Assembly: GCF_007747995.1 (NCBI RefSeq)
Contig: NZ_CP036276.1
Span: 5,818,001-5,882,000 of the forward strand
Length of the DNA stretch: 64,000 nt
Direction: 5' to 3'
From: Symmachiella dynata
Lineage (GTDB): Bacteria > Planctomycetota > Planctomycetia > Planctomycetales > Planctomycetaceae
Shown here: piece after piece, positions 51,731-61,316 of the stretch
Position numbering within the stretch: position 1 is the stretch's first letter
Layout of the letters: each line of letters begins with the position of its first letter
Notes under the pieces: model-generated
Seen by the model: only the letters and a program-made list of their open reading frames with translations
What the model was told of the DNA's origin: nothing
Database searches by the model: none
Made by a program: the position numbers and the translations under genes

Positions 51731-52927
51731 TCAACTGCCAGAGTACTTTGGCAGCGCAGTACGGTGCACCTGGGGGACGAAATGTTCCTGAAGCGCGCGG
51801 ATTTCGTGTTCTGTGGTGGCGACCGCTTCGGCGGTTCCGTGTATCTCAAAATCGATGCGGACTTGATAGCTTCCTCCCGGGGGCAGGACGACCACCCGTC
51901 CTTGCTCGCGTTCAAAGGTTTTGAGATTGGGGAAATCGGTTCCCGGTTCAATTCCCGTAACATACCCATCCGCTTCGAGTTGTGTACATTTCCATTGTGT
52001 TAACCACGGAAGCTGGCTCTTCGCATATCGCATACTCAGTCCGCAATCCCCGGCACGGTTGCGCAGCAAAACGCGCGTTTGACCCGCTTCGTCAGCGGCG
52101 AGTTCGAAGAAATAGCATTGCTCCGCATATCCGGCGGTCGGCCCCAGATAAACGTCGTAGCTGTCGATGTCGGCGGCGGCGTGGGTGTCGCGGGGGGCCA
52201 TTTCCAGAATTGGAGCCACCAATTTGGCGCCTTCCTCCAGTAACGGTTTTCCAAAATTCGTGTGGTACAGCAATTCCAACTCCGCCGGCGTCCCTTGCAG
52301 ATTCCGCACTTCGTCAATAATCGAAAACGAATTGCTGCCGGCGGTCGTCGAAAATGTGGAGACCAACTGCAGACTGGGGCCGAACATCATCGTTTCGTCG
52401 ACCACGCCCGTTACGGAAATCGTGCCTGCATCCGTATCACAGATTGAAACCGCGACATGGTGCGCGGGCGTATTGGCGATTTTGCCGTGCAGCGTCAATT
52501 CCGTTTCGGTGGCGTTCCCCTCGTTGTTTTTGATCACGTCCGTCCCGGGTGCTCCGTTGGACGATAATCCGCAGCGGCACAACAATTCGTTGAATCCACT
52601 CAGCCACCCGAGTCCACTGCGGTCGGATTGATTCACAAACGCCGGATTGACCGGTTGCGGGACGGGGGAATTCCATCCCAACGCCAAACCGTCGCAGGCC
52701 CCCTTCCAGAGTCCCATGCCGCGGGTCGGCAAAATCGACATCGTCAAACGCCCATTATCGACCTCCACCACATCCACCCCGGCGGAAACCCCGCCCTGCA
52801 AGGTCCGTTTCTGCACCGACCAATTCGTCGCCCCGGCCAGGGACGGTCCGTCTTGGGGATCTAAGTCAAAATCATCCAACCAAATTCCACCAGCGACGTC
52901 GGTTAATACCCACTGTTTTTCAGTCAT
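51731..52927 (-). CDS. DUF4432 family aldose-epimerase-like protein
   Basis: 398 residues of the DUF4432 family, galactose-mutarotase-like beta-sandwich. Landmarks are LTMSILPTRGMGLWKG near residue 62-77, GLGWLSGFNELLCRCGL, LLYHTNFGKPLLEEGAKLVAP, and the C-terminal YVTGIEPGTDFPN. Conserved His and Glu (HTNFG, GIEPGT) probably bind a sugar. Family members are found with sugar-catabolism genes and their exact substrate is unknown. It is divergent from the nitrilase-family gene, separated by a perfect 23-base inverted repeat. Confidence 0.9.
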   Translation of the reverse strand: MTEKQWVLTDVAGGIWLDDFDLDPQDGPSLAGATNWSVQKRTLQGGVSAGVDVVEVDNGRLTMSILPTRGMGLWKGACDGLALGWNSPVPQPVNPAFVNQSDRSGLGWLSGFNELLCRCGLSSNGAPGTDVIKNNEGNATETELTLHGKIANTPAHHVAVSICDTDAGTISVTGVVDETMMFGPSLQLVSTFSTTAGSNSFSIIDEVRNLQGTPAELELLYHTNFGKPLLEEGAKLVAPILEMAPRDTHAAADIDSYDVYLGPTAGYAEQCYFFELAADEAGQTRVLLRNRAGDCGLSMRYAKSQLPWLTQWKCTQLEADGYVTGIEPGTDFPNLKTFEREQGRVVVLPPGGSYQVRIDFEIHGTAEAVATTEHEIRALQEHFVPQVHRTALPKYSGS

Positions 52928-52965
52928 TTTCTGTTCGCTTTATTTGTGTAAGATTTCGAGAGACC

Positions 52966-53038
52966 GTAGGGCAGGCTCCCGCCTGCCGTAAACTACGAAC
53001 GACTTGATGACATGGCGGCAGGCGGGAGCCTGCCCTAC
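52966..53038. repeat. Perfect 23-base inverted repeat
   Basis: Arms at 52966-52988 and 53016-53038, beginning GTAGGGCAGGCTCCCGCC and ending with its exact complement, around a 27-base loop. It sits between divergent genes, with no U-run matching either gene. Confidence 0.8.
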
Positions 53039-53258
53039 AATTTCTCGGTGTGGTGTCAGGTAGATTACGTCGCGCACGACCGCAAGCGGTCGGTTTGGGA
53101 GACGATTGACAACGGTGTTCCCCTGTGTTGTCATCAAATCGCTGCTTGGTCTGGACGATGCGATCTCGATCGATCATTCTACGGGGATCACTCTCGAAGT
53201 GCTACAATCTTGGCCGAAACGTGGAACGATCTCGCTTCCAAACTGAGCAAAGCCCCTC

Positions 53259-54071
53259 ATGACTAAAATCCTTGCTGCTGTTGTGCAACTGCAGTCCACT
53301 GAAGAGAAGTCACGAAACGTCGATGCGGCTGCGCGGCTTGTCACCGAAGCGGCACAGCGCGGCGCTTCGTTTGTGGCGCTACCGGAATTATTCAATTGCA
53401 TTGGTCGCTGGGAAGCCGTCGTTGCTGCGGCGGAACCGATCAGCGGACCGACGAGTCAGCGGATGAGCGAATTGGCGGCGAACTTGGGCATTACGCTGCT
53501 GGCCGGCAGCATCGCGGAGCAATCCGAAGTTGCAGGGAAAATCTACAACACCAGTCTGCTGTTCGGCCCCGACGGCCAGCAGTTGGCCTGCTATCGCAAA
53601 CGGCACTTATTTGACGTCGATGTTCCGGACAAGGTGACTGTCCGCGAATCGGAATTCGTCATGCCGGGCGCAGAGATTGTCGGCACAACATTGCCGGACT
53701 TCACACTCGGGCAATCGATTTGTTACGACCTCCGCTTTCCGGAACTGTTCCGCGCGTTGGCTGATCGGCGGGCGGATGTGATTGCCGTTCCGGCGGCATT
53801 TGCTTTTGGAACCGGTTGCGACCACTGGGAGGTATTGCTCCGCGCGCGGGCGATTGAAAACCAGGCCTTTGTGATTGCCCCCAATCAACATGGCCGACAT
53901 ACGCCGACGCTGCAGTCGTATGGGCGTTCGATGATTGTCGATCCCTGGGGAACGGTCTTAGCAACGGCGGCCGACGGCGAGTCGTTGGCACTGGCTGAAC
54001 TCGATTTTCAGCGATTGCAAGACATCCGCCGCCATTTACCGGCACTATCGCATCGTCGCGATGGTCAATGA
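53259..54071 (+). CDS. Carbon-nitrogen hydrolase (Nit/omega-amidase type)
   Basis: 270 residues, nitrilase superfamily. The catalytic triad is visible as E43 in ALPELFN, K in CYRKRHLFDVD (about 112) and C in GQSICYDLRFPELF (about 147). The KRHLFDVD and SICYDLRFPELFR context is that of the Nit1/Nit2 branch, which deaminates alpha-keto amides or deaminated glutathione. Cytosolic. The ATG follows the stop-free upstream region directly; no operon partner on this strand. Confidence 0.92.
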   Translation: MTKILAAVVQLQSTEEKSRNVDAAARLVTEAAQRGASFVALPELFNCIGRWEAVVAAAEPISGPTSQRMSELAANLGITLLAGSIAEQSEVAGKIYNTSLLFGPDGQQLACYRKRHLFDVDVPDKVTVRESEFVMPGAEIVGTTLPDFTLGQSICYDLRFPELFRALADRRADVIAVPAAFAFGTGCDHWEVLLRARAIENQAFVIAPNQHGRHTPTLQSYGRSMIVDPWGTVLATAADGESLALAELDFQRLQDIRRHLPALSHRRDGQ

Positions 54072-54090
54072 GACTCCGGAGACTGGCTGA

Positions 54091-55785
54091 TCAATCACCC
54101 TGATCGGCGTTCGTGACAGCGGCGGAGTACAACGCATCGAGTTGGTCGCGGTACTTGTCGATAATGAATCGCCGGCGGACCTTCAGCGTGGCGGTCAGTT
54201 CATTCTCTTCCAGTTGAAACGGCCGGGCGAGTACCAAAATGCGTTTGACCCGTTCCGGTTGGCTGACTGCTTCCATGACGCGGGCGACGCGTTCCTCATA
54301 GAATGCGACGAGCGCCTCGTTGCTAAGAAAATCGCCATCGGCGGTTAACGTTGCTCCCAACTCGGCTGCCTTGGCTTCGAGTTGCGGGAAATTGGGGACC
54401 AACAATGCAGAAACAAATTGTCGCCCATCACCATAGGTCACAGCTTGGTCGATAAACACGTCGCTGACCAACAGCGTTTCCAATTCGGTGGGCGAAATGT
54501 TTTTGCCGCCGGAGGTGATGATCAGGTCCTTCTTGCGGTCGGTGATTGTGAGAAAACCGTCGTCGTCGATCTCACCCACATCGCCGGTATGCAACCACCC
54601 ATCGACAATGGTTTCGGCGGTGGCGTCTGGGTTTTTCCAGTACCCTTTCATCACGTGCGGGCCACGGGTGAGAATTTCGCCTTCGTCGCCGATTTTGATT
54701 TCCACGCCGGGGATCGCTTTGCCCACGGTGCCGGGTTTATTGTCGTCCAAACGGTTGAAGGTGATCACCGGTGACGATTCGGTCAAACCGTAACCATCCA
54801 TCAGCGAAATGCCCGCAGCGATGAATCCCTCAGCGATATGCTTAGGGAGCGGTGCGCCGCCGGAGGAGAGTTGTCTCAACCGGGGGCCAAAAATCTTCTG
54901 CAATTGTTGGCTGCGGACTTCCGGGTCGAGGTGGCCGACCATGGCCCACAGCTTTTCGTAAAACCTTGGCACCGAGGCCATCCAACTCGGTTGCGTTTCT
55001 GCCAGATTGAGGACCAACGTCTCGACCGATTCGGCAATGCAGACCGTCATTTGGGCTAGAATCGCCTGATAGTGATCAACCGTCCGCGCATAAATATGGC
55101 TGTACGGCAGCCAACTCAGCGAAAGGTCTCCCGGTTGCGAGGCTCCGGATTGAAGCATCGCTACGGAATTGGACTGCAAGTTGCCATGGGTCAGCATCAC
55201 CCCTTTGGGATTGCCGGTCGTGCCGCTGGTATAAATGATTGTTGCTAAGCTGTCGGAACCGACCATCCCTTCACGGCTGAGCACGCGGTATTGTCCATCC
55301 CTACCCAGGTTTCGACCTGCTTGCAAAAAGCCATCCCAGGTCCAGTATTTTAACTTGGTTTGTGGCTTGAGTGGTTCAAAGGAGATTAAGAATTCTAAGT
55401 TGGGCAGGTCGCCGGCAACTTCCAGCACTTTGTCAGCTTGGAGTTGATTGCTGACAATCACCCCCCGTGCTTCGCTGTGGCCCAACTGGTATTCCACTTG
55501 TTTTGGAGACAACGGTGCATGCATCGGCACGTCGGCAGCACCGGTGGAGAGAATGCCGATGTCGGCGATCAACCATTCGTAGCGATTCTCGGAGAGTAAT
55601 CCAATGTGATCGCCCGCTTGAATCCCCAGATTAATCAATTGGGCGGCAAAGGCATCGGCGTCGCTACGGTAGTCGGCGTAGGAATAGTCGCGATACCGAC
55701 CGTGCTCTTTATAGCGAAGCGCCGTGCGCGGCCCCAAACGTTCGGCGACTCGGCGGTGTAGTGCCCCCAAATTGTATTCGCTCAC
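54091..55785 (-). CDS. Long-chain acyl-CoA synthetase (AMP-forming)
   Basis: 564 residues, ANL superfamily. The AMP-binding P-loop TIIYTSGTTGNPKGVMLTH lies at about 187-205, the YGLTESSP motif near 330, the hinge with GWLHTGDVGEIDDDGFLTITDRKKDLI near 400-430, and the C-terminal lysine region ELTATLKVRRRFI. The overall order matches bacterial FadD/FACS of the short type. It activates free fatty acids with CoA and ATP. It is the last of three collinear minus-strand beta-oxidation genes. Confidence 0.94.
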   Translation of the reverse strand: MSEYNLGALHRRVAERLGPRTALRYKEHGRYRDYSYADYRSDADAFAAQLINLGIQAGDHIGLLSENRYEWLIADIGILSTGAADVPMHAPLSPKQVEYQLGHSEARGVIVSNQLQADKVLEVAGDLPNLEFLISFEPLKPQTKLKYWTWDGFLQAGRNLGRDGQYRVLSREGMVGSDSLATIIYTSGTTGNPKGVMLTHGNLQSNSVAMLQSGASQPGDLSLSWLPYSHIYARTVDHYQAILAQMTVCIAESVETLVLNLAETQPSWMASVPRFYEKLWAMVGHLDPEVRSQQLQKIFGPRLRQLSSGGAPLPKHIAEGFIAAGISLMDGYGLTESSPVITFNRLDDNKPGTVGKAIPGVEIKIGDEGEILTRGPHVMKGYWKNPDATAETIVDGWLHTGDVGEIDDDGFLTITDRKKDLIITSGGKNISPTELETLLVSDVFIDQAVTYGDGRQFVSALLVPNFPQLEAKAAELGATLTADGDFLSNEALVAFYEERVARVMEAVSQPERVKRILVLARPFQLEENELTATLKVRRRFIIDKYRDQLDALYSAAVTNADQGD

Positions 55786-55828
55786 AATGCAACTCCATCT
55801 GGGATAGCAAATAAAACACGATCAAAAA

Positions 55829-55860
55829 GAAAGGTGCGCCGCGACGCACCTTTCTTTATA
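55829..55860. terminator. Bidirectional hairpin GGTGCGCCGCGACGCACC
   Basis: 13-base stem AAAGAAAGGTGCG with CGCACCTTTCTTT around a six-base loop, between the thiolase and acyl-CoA synthetase genes. The core recurs at 45208. It may be a dispersed palindrome rather than a dedicated terminator. Confidence 0.5.
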
Positions 55861-55904
55861 AGGCAACAGGCTTCCACTGGCAAACTGGCGCCGTATGTTG
55901 CCAA

Positions 55905-57068
55905 TTAGTTGTCCATCGACTCAAACACCGTGGCAACCCCCTGCCCTTGCCCCACACACATAGTCGCAATGCCGTATTTCGAACCTTCGTCGCGCATGCG
56001 GTGCAGCAAGGTGGTGGCAATACGGGCGCCACTGGCACCGAGCGGATGGCCGATGGCGACGGCTCCGCCACGGGTATTGACCTTGGTTTCGTCGATACCC
56101 AGCATTTTCAAACAGGACAACACTTGTACGGCAAAGGCTTCGTTGAGTTCGATCGCGTCGATATCATCCAACGTCAAACCCGCACGCTTCAGGACCTTGT
56201 GAACTGCCGGAACCGGTCCGATCCCCATTTCGACCGGATCGACACCCGCCACTGCCATCGCACGAATTTTGGCCATCGGTTTTAGCCCCAATTCTTGGGC
56301 TTTTTGTTCCGACATAATCAGCATCGCCACCGCACCGACGTTGGTGGGAGAACTGTTCCCTGCGGTCACCGAACCGCCGGCGGGATTGAAGACCGGGCGC
56401 AGTGCGGCGAGTGCCTCCAAGTTGGTCTCTCGGCGAATGCATTGATCGCCATTCAGCAACACCTTGCGTCCGTCGCTGTCGCGGCCCCAGGTGGGAATGA
56501 TCTCGCTTTCAAACTGGCCGCTGTCAGTCGCCTTTGCCGCCAATTCGTGACTGCGACAGGCATAGGCGTCTTGTTTTTCCCGCGAGATGCGATACTTCGA
56601 AGCCATGTATTCGGCGGTCATGCCCATATTCATCATGGCTTCGGTGTATTTGCGGAACAGTCCCGGACAGGGATTGTAACCGTCGTTCATGCCGACGTGA
56701 TCCATGTGTTCCACACCGCCGGCGATTTGAATGTCTTCGCATTCGCCGCGGATGCTCATCGCACAATCATTGATTGCCTGCAGACTCGACGCGCAGTTAC
56801 GGTTGATGGTGACGCCGCCGGTTTCGATCGGCAAATCGGCCATCAGTGCGGCAATGCGACCGATGTCGAAAGCTTGTTCGCCCTGTTGTTGTACGCAACC
56901 CCATTTGACGTCCTCGATCAGATTGCGATCGATGCCGGTCCGCTCAACGAGGGCTTTGATGATGCCGGCCGACAGATCTTCGGCACGGACATCCCGATAA
57001 TATCCTTGGTCTGCAGAGGCCCGTCCCACGGGAGTCCGCACAGCATCGATGACGACTGCCTGTTGCAT
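55905..57068 (-). CDS. fadA: Acetyl-CoA acyltransferase (thiolase)
   Basis: 387 residues, thiolase family. The nucleophile is C92 in INRNCASSLQAIND. The catalytic His is in GGAVAIGHPLGASGAR and the second Cys in YGIATMCVGQGQG near the C-terminus. It cleaves 3-ketoacyl-CoA in fatty-acid oxidation and works with the FadB-like protein encoded immediately upstream (72 bases). A degradative rather than biosynthetic role is inferred from that pairing. Confidence 0.95.
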   Translation of the reverse strand: MQQAVVIDAVRTPVGRASADQGYYRDVRAEDLSAGIIKALVERTGIDRNLIEDVKWGCVQQQGEQAFDIGRIAALMADLPIETGGVTINRNCASSLQAINDCAMSIRGECEDIQIAGGVEHMDHVGMNDGYNPCPGLFRKYTEAMMNMGMTAEYMASKYRISREKQDAYACRSHELAAKATDSGQFESEIIPTWGRDSDGRKVLLNGDQCIRRETNLEALAALRPVFNPAGGSVTAGNSSPTNVGAVAMLIMSEQKAQELGLKPMAKIRAMAVAGVDPVEMGIGPVPAVHKVLKRAGLTLDDIDAIELNEAFAVQVLSCLKMLGIDETKVNTRGGAVAIGHPLGASGARIATTLLHRMRDEGSKYGIATMCVGQGQGVATVFESMDN

Positions 57069-57140
57069 GGATTTGTCCTTTATTCTTTTCCGCTATTATT
57101 TTCCGTAGAAGTAGTGTGCATCTTGACGCAAACTACAAAA

Positions 57141-59276
57141 TTATTCGTAGATCTTCTTGCCGCTGCTTGCTAGTTGCTTGAGCATGTCGGTGGGCTCAAA
57201 GCGTTTGCCGAGTTGTGAGTATGGTTCCAAGTCTTTGAGAATTTGGTCCGCTCCGACGGAATCGGCCCAACGCAAGATGCCGCCGCGGAAAGCGGGGAAA
57301 CCGATTCCCAGAATCAAGCCCATGTCGACGTCGCCCGGTTCGCGGACGATGTTTTCTTCCAGCACCCGCGTTGATTCCAGGAACATCGGTAGGAACAACC
57401 GTTGCGTAATTTCTTCTTGCGAGATCTCGCGATTGTCGACGCGGTTTTTTTCCAAAAACGGTGTGAATTCGGCATCCGGTTCTGGTTTGCCCTTTTTGCC
57501 GGTGTACTTGCGAAATCCACTGCCCGATTTTTTGCCCATCCGACCGGCATCGACCAAGTCCTTGAGCAGCGGGGTGAGGATCGCGCGATCGGAGTAGGCA
57601 TTGACCATCGTCATGCCGGCGTAATAGGACGTATCCAGCCCGACAACATCCTGCAGAGCGATCGGTCCCATCGGCATGCCGAACTTCAGTGCGGCTTTGT
57701 CGATCGCGTCCATCGAAGCCCCTTCGAGCAATAACTGCAAAGCTTCGTTCATATAAGGAAGCAACACGCGGTTGACCAAAAAGCCGGGGCAGTCGCCCAC
57801 GACAATCGGCGTTTTCTTAATCCGTTTCGAGAGGGCGACAATCGTGGCGATTGTTTCATCGCTCGTATCATCACCACGAATGACCTCAACCAGTTGCATG
57901 CGATCAACAGGAAAGAAGAAGTGCATGCCCACGAATCGTTCGGGGTGCGGAGCCGATTTGCCCATGCGGGTGATGGAGATCGTCGAGGTGTTGCTGGCCA
58001 GGATCGCATCGTCGCGCATCAGGCCGGCCAGTTCTTTGTACAACGCCGTTTTGACTTCTTCGCGTTCGGTGATGGCTTCGACCACGACATCACAATCATC
58101 GACGTGTGATTTGTCGGTCGACGTATCCAGGCAACTCAACATGTTGGCCAGATCGTCGTAAGTCGCGCGGCCGATTTTGATGCGGCCTTCGACGACCTTG
58201 CGGGCTCGTTTCATGCCATCGGCAATGCGGTCGTCGTCGACGTCCAACATCAATGAGCGAATGCCCACGCGGGCGTGCGAGGTGGCAATCCCCGCTCCCA
58301 TCAACCCCGAACCGAAAACCGCAACGCGATTCACGTCGCGGGGAACGATACTGGTGTCGGCCACACCGGGATCGCGGGCTAAGCGGGTATTCATGAAGAA
58401 AATGGCAATCAGATTGGTCGAGATTTCGCTGCCGACCACTTCCAGCGACGCTTCCTGCTCGACCTTCAAGGCTTCGTCGAGCGGCAAGTTGGCCCCTTTC
58501 ATGATTGCCCGAATGGCAACGATCGGCGCTGGGTATTGCCCTTTGGTTTTGCCCATGATGTAGCCTTCGGCGGTCGCTTGCGAAAAGTGCAATTGATCCT
58601 CCGAGAGTCCCAACGGCAGTGCCAGCTCCGTGCGGCGTTTTCGCCAATCGTCGGATTCACGGGCATAGGCAATCAAACGCCGGCCTTCGTCGATCAGGTG
58701 TTCGGGCGGCACCGCATCAAACGCGAAACCAAGCTCCGCCGCCCTTTTGCCTGTGATCGGATTGCCGGAGCAAATCATATCCAGCGCGGGATTTAGTCCA
58801 ATCAGTCGCGGCAACCGCTGTGTGCCGCCCCAACCGGGAATGATTCCCACATTGACTTCCGGCAGTCCAATTTTTGTCTTGGGTGTATCGGCGGCGATGC
58901 GGTAGTCCATCGACAACGTGATCTCCGTGCCGCCTCCCATGCAGTTTCCGTCGATGAGCGCGACGGTCGGAAACGGCAGTTTGCTAATGCGGCTGAACAA
59001 CGCGTGACCGACCTTCATGCTCTCGCCGAGCTGTTCCGGCGTGGCATGCATCAGTGCGCCCAGTTCGGTGAGGTCGGCGCCGGCGATGAATTGCCCCGGC
59101 TTTCCGCTTTTCAGGAGCAGTCCTTGCAGATCCTCACGCGCCTCAAGCTGAGTGACGATCTCGGTCAATTCCGCCAACACAGGCTGCCCGAACGTGTTGA
59201 CCTTTTTGCCCGGCGCATCAAATGTCAGCAAGGCAATCTTGCCGTCCAATTCCGTCAGTTCAAAAACATTAGCCAT
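57141..59276 (-). CDS. fadJ: FadB/FadJ-like fatty-acid oxidation complex alpha subunit
   Basis: 711 residues. The N-terminal enoyl-CoA hydratase domain (about 1-190) has AGADLTELGA and IDGNCMGGGTEITLSMDYRIAA (oxyanion hole), with catalytic Glu candidates in LPEVNVGIIPGWGG. The 3-hydroxyacyl-CoA dehydrogenase domain starts near 310 with VAVFGSGLMGAGIA and includes SNTSTISITRMG and HFFFPVDRMQLVEVI. It performs hydration and NAD-linked oxidation of beta-oxidation. ATG 59276 (MANVFEL) has AGAG six bases upstream. First gene of the three-gene operon with thiolase and acyl-CoA synthetase. Confidence 0.95.
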   Translation of the reverse strand: MANVFELTELDGKIALLTFDAPGKKVNTFGQPVLAELTEIVTQLEAREDLQGLLLKSGKPGQFIAGADLTELGALMHATPEQLGESMKVGHALFSRISKLPFPTVALIDGNCMGGGTEITLSMDYRIAADTPKTKIGLPEVNVGIIPGWGGTQRLPRLIGLNPALDMICSGNPITGKRAAELGFAFDAVPPEHLIDEGRRLIAYARESDDWRKRRTELALPLGLSEDQLHFSQATAEGYIMGKTKGQYPAPIVAIRAIMKGANLPLDEALKVEQEASLEVVGSEISTNLIAIFFMNTRLARDPGVADTSIVPRDVNRVAVFGSGLMGAGIATSHARVGIRSLMLDVDDDRIADGMKRARKVVEGRIKIGRATYDDLANMLSCLDTSTDKSHVDDCDVVVEAITEREEVKTALYKELAGLMRDDAILASNTSTISITRMGKSAPHPERFVGMHFFFPVDRMQLVEVIRGDDTSDETIATIVALSKRIKKTPIVVGDCPGFLVNRVLLPYMNEALQLLLEGASMDAIDKAALKFGMPMGPIALQDVVGLDTSYYAGMTMVNAYSDRAILTPLLKDLVDAGRMGKKSGSGFRKYTGKKGKPEPDAEFTPFLEKNRVDNREISQEEITQRLFLPMFLESTRVLEENIVREPGDVDMGLILGIGFPAFRGGILRWADSVGADQILKDLEPYSQLGKRFEPTDMLKQLASSGKKIYE

Positions 59277-59692
59277 GGACATCTCTCTTTTGATTATTGC
59301 AAGGTGGCCGAAGCATATAACGGCACAACCCGTTCCGTCGACGCACAGTTCAGGCGTCGACTACCGCTGAATTGATTGAAAGGAAAAGCAACTGTCGTGG
59401 TCGCCTGCCGACCCTGTCCCCAATAGAATTGTTCGCCCGCATCGTGGCGTTGGAGATTTAGAATATCGAATCGGTCGCAGGGAATCCACCGAAAACCAAC
59501 CGACCGGAAGGGAGGTAAGGGAAAGTCTTATTCGCTACTTTCTACCCACTGCGTCCCATTGCCCCACATTGATGAGCCTCTGCAACCGCAATGACTGGCC
59601 ATTGAATCGCCAATTGAGCAAGAGTACCATCGGTCTTAACAAAATCATACCGTCACCAAAGCCAAACTCTGCTCCCTAAAGGAACCATCACC
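59277..59692. other. Divergent promoter region
   Basis: About 415 bases between the beta-oxidation operon and the FAH-fold gene. No gene or clear regulatory motif was recognised. Confidence 0.5.
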
Positions 59693-60625
59693 ATGCACCG
59701 CCGCACATCGATGTTTCAGCTCTTTAAACTCTCCACGATGTTTGTCGTTTTCAGTTTGGCGTTCCAAGGTCTCACGCGCGCGGAGGAAGCACCGGGCACC
59801 AAAAAATTTGCGCGAATCAAAGTGGGAGACAAAACCACCTTTGCGATTGTCGAAGGGGACCAGGTGCGGGAGATCAAAGGCAACCTGTTTCGCAAATGGG
59901 AAGAAACCGACACTACCCATGCGCTGAGCGACGTTAAAATCTTGGTTCCCACGTCGGCGCGACACGTCTTCGCCATGGCTGGCAATTACAAAAGCCATCT
60001 CGCCGGAGCGGAGGTTCCCAAGAAATTCCAGATTCCCCAACCGTTTTTTAAAAGTCCGTCGTCATTGTTACCCGAGGGAGGAGTGATTCGCATTCCGCCG
60101 GGTGACGAAAACGTGCATTACGAGGCGGAGCTGGTTGTCGTCATCGGCAAACGGGCCAAAAACGTGCCTGTGGAAAAAGCGATGGACTATGTATTCGGCC
60201 TGACCTGTGGCAACGACGTCAGCGCCCGCACCTGGCAAAACGATGCCGAGACTAAAGACGTACAATGGTGGCGGGGTAAAGGAGCCGATACGTTTGGTCC
60301 TTGCGGACCGTTCATCGTGCAGGGATTGGATCCGAGCAATCTGAAAATGACTTTGCGACTCAACGGCGAAGTCCGTCAAGAAGAAAACACCAGCCAATTG
60401 TTGCACGATGTGCCGAGCACGGTCAGTTTCATCAGCAAGCATGTCACGCTGTTGCCGGGCGACTTGATCTTCACGGGGACCCCCGGAAAAACCGACCGGA
60501 TGAAATCGGGAGACGTCGTCGAAGTTGAAATCGAGGGAATCGGCATTTTGCGCAATACCGTGGCCAAAAAAGGGGAGCGGGTCAAAGGCGAGAAAGGTAA
60601 AAAGCGAAAACGCAAAAAGGATTAA
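59693..60625 (+). CDS. Fumarylacetoacetate hydrolase-fold protein with signal peptide
   Basis: 310 residues. Residues 1-30 form a signal peptide (SMFQLFKLSTMFVVFSLAFQGLTRAEE, probable cleavage after TRA). The FAH domain follows: AGNYKSH, PPGDENVHYEAELVVVIGKRAKNV (metal-binding Glu pair), FGLTCGNDVSARTWQ (metal-binding Asp), DTFGPCGPFIV, and LLPGDLIFTGTPGKT. It ends with a lysine-rich tail (KGKKRKRKKD). FAH enzymes cleave C-C bonds of acylpyruvates or isomerise them in the cytosol; export is unusual. AAAGGAA precedes the ATG. Confidence 0.9.
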   Translation: MHRRTSMFQLFKLSTMFVVFSLAFQGLTRAEEAPGTKKFARIKVGDKTTFAIVEGDQVREIKGNLFRKWEETDTTHALSDVKILVPTSARHVFAMAGNYKSHLAGAEVPKKFQIPQPFFKSPSSLLPEGGVIRIPPGDENVHYEAELVVVIGKRAKNVPVEKAMDYVFGLTCGNDVSARTWQNDAETKDVQWWRGKGADTFGPCGPFIVQGLDPSNLKMTLRLNGEVRQEENTSQLLHDVPSTVSFISKHVTLLPGDLIFTGTPGKTDRMKSGDVVEVEIEGIGILRNTVAKKGERVKGEKGKKRKRKKD

Positions 60626-60769
60626 TTTTCCGTCGCACAAAACTCTTCGCGATCGTGGCAACATACGCGTTGGAGCGCGCGTCCAAATCGGTTAAACTCG
60701 ATAGCCAATCAACTGGGAAACGGTCGTCGCATCAATGGAATTGATATCAGCAGATCAGGAGCGGCAAAC

Positions 60770-61279
60770 ATGCCAACCACACCTTTGGAACGTATGAAAG
60801 TCGATCTTTGCTCGCAAATCGAAGAAATGATCGCCGAGTTGAGCAACGCCGAGAACTCCGTCAAGCAAGGTGACTTTAACGTTTCGGCAGAGATCCTCGA
60901 GTCGGTGTCGCAGCGCATCAATGCCGCCGCACAGGCAGCGCGGAACTCCGGAGAAGAAGCACACCAAACGACCTGGATTCACTTTAAGCGTCCGATCTTG
61001 GAAGTCTTGGTCCGCGAAGGGGGCTCCGCCCGGAATTGGCAAGTCTTTCAATATCTGGAAGACCATCTGCGGCTCACGGCCGGCGACAAACAGCAGCATG
61101 TTGATGAGACGCGTGAAACCGAATGGCAACATGAATGCCGTATTGCCGGCAAAACGATGCGGGAAGAACCGCTGAACTATCTCGAGCCGATCACGGTTCC
61201 CGGAGTTTGGACGATCACCGAAGCGGGCCGCGAACATCTCGAAGAATTACGCCGCGCCGACGGCCTGGCAATGCAATGA
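60770..61279 (+). CDS. Hypothetical protein with Mrr-N-like winged-helix domain
   Basis: 169 residues. The N-terminal 60 residues are a helical coiled-coil-like segment (MKVDLCSQIEEMIAELSNAENSVKQGDF). Residues 75-165 resemble the N-terminal winged helix of Mrr restriction proteins: PILEVLVREGGSARNWQVFQYLED, then EWQHECRIAGKTMREE and PGVWTITEAGREHLEEL. No nuclease domain is present, so it is more likely a DNA-binding accessory or regulator. AGGAG lies eight bases before the ATG. It is followed 37 bases later by the symporter gene and may be in its operon. Confidence 0.75.
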   Translation: MPTTPLERMKVDLCSQIEEMIAELSNAENSVKQGDFNVSAEILESVSQRINAAAQAARNSGEEAHQTTWIHFKRPILEVLVREGGSARNWQVFQYLEDHLRLTAGDKQQHVDETRETEWQHECRIAGKTMREEPLNYLEPITVPGVWTITEAGREHLEELRRADGLAMQ

Positions 61280-61316
61280 GCGCGCAAGCGGATCACGGAA
61301 CGTTTACGGAGAGTCT

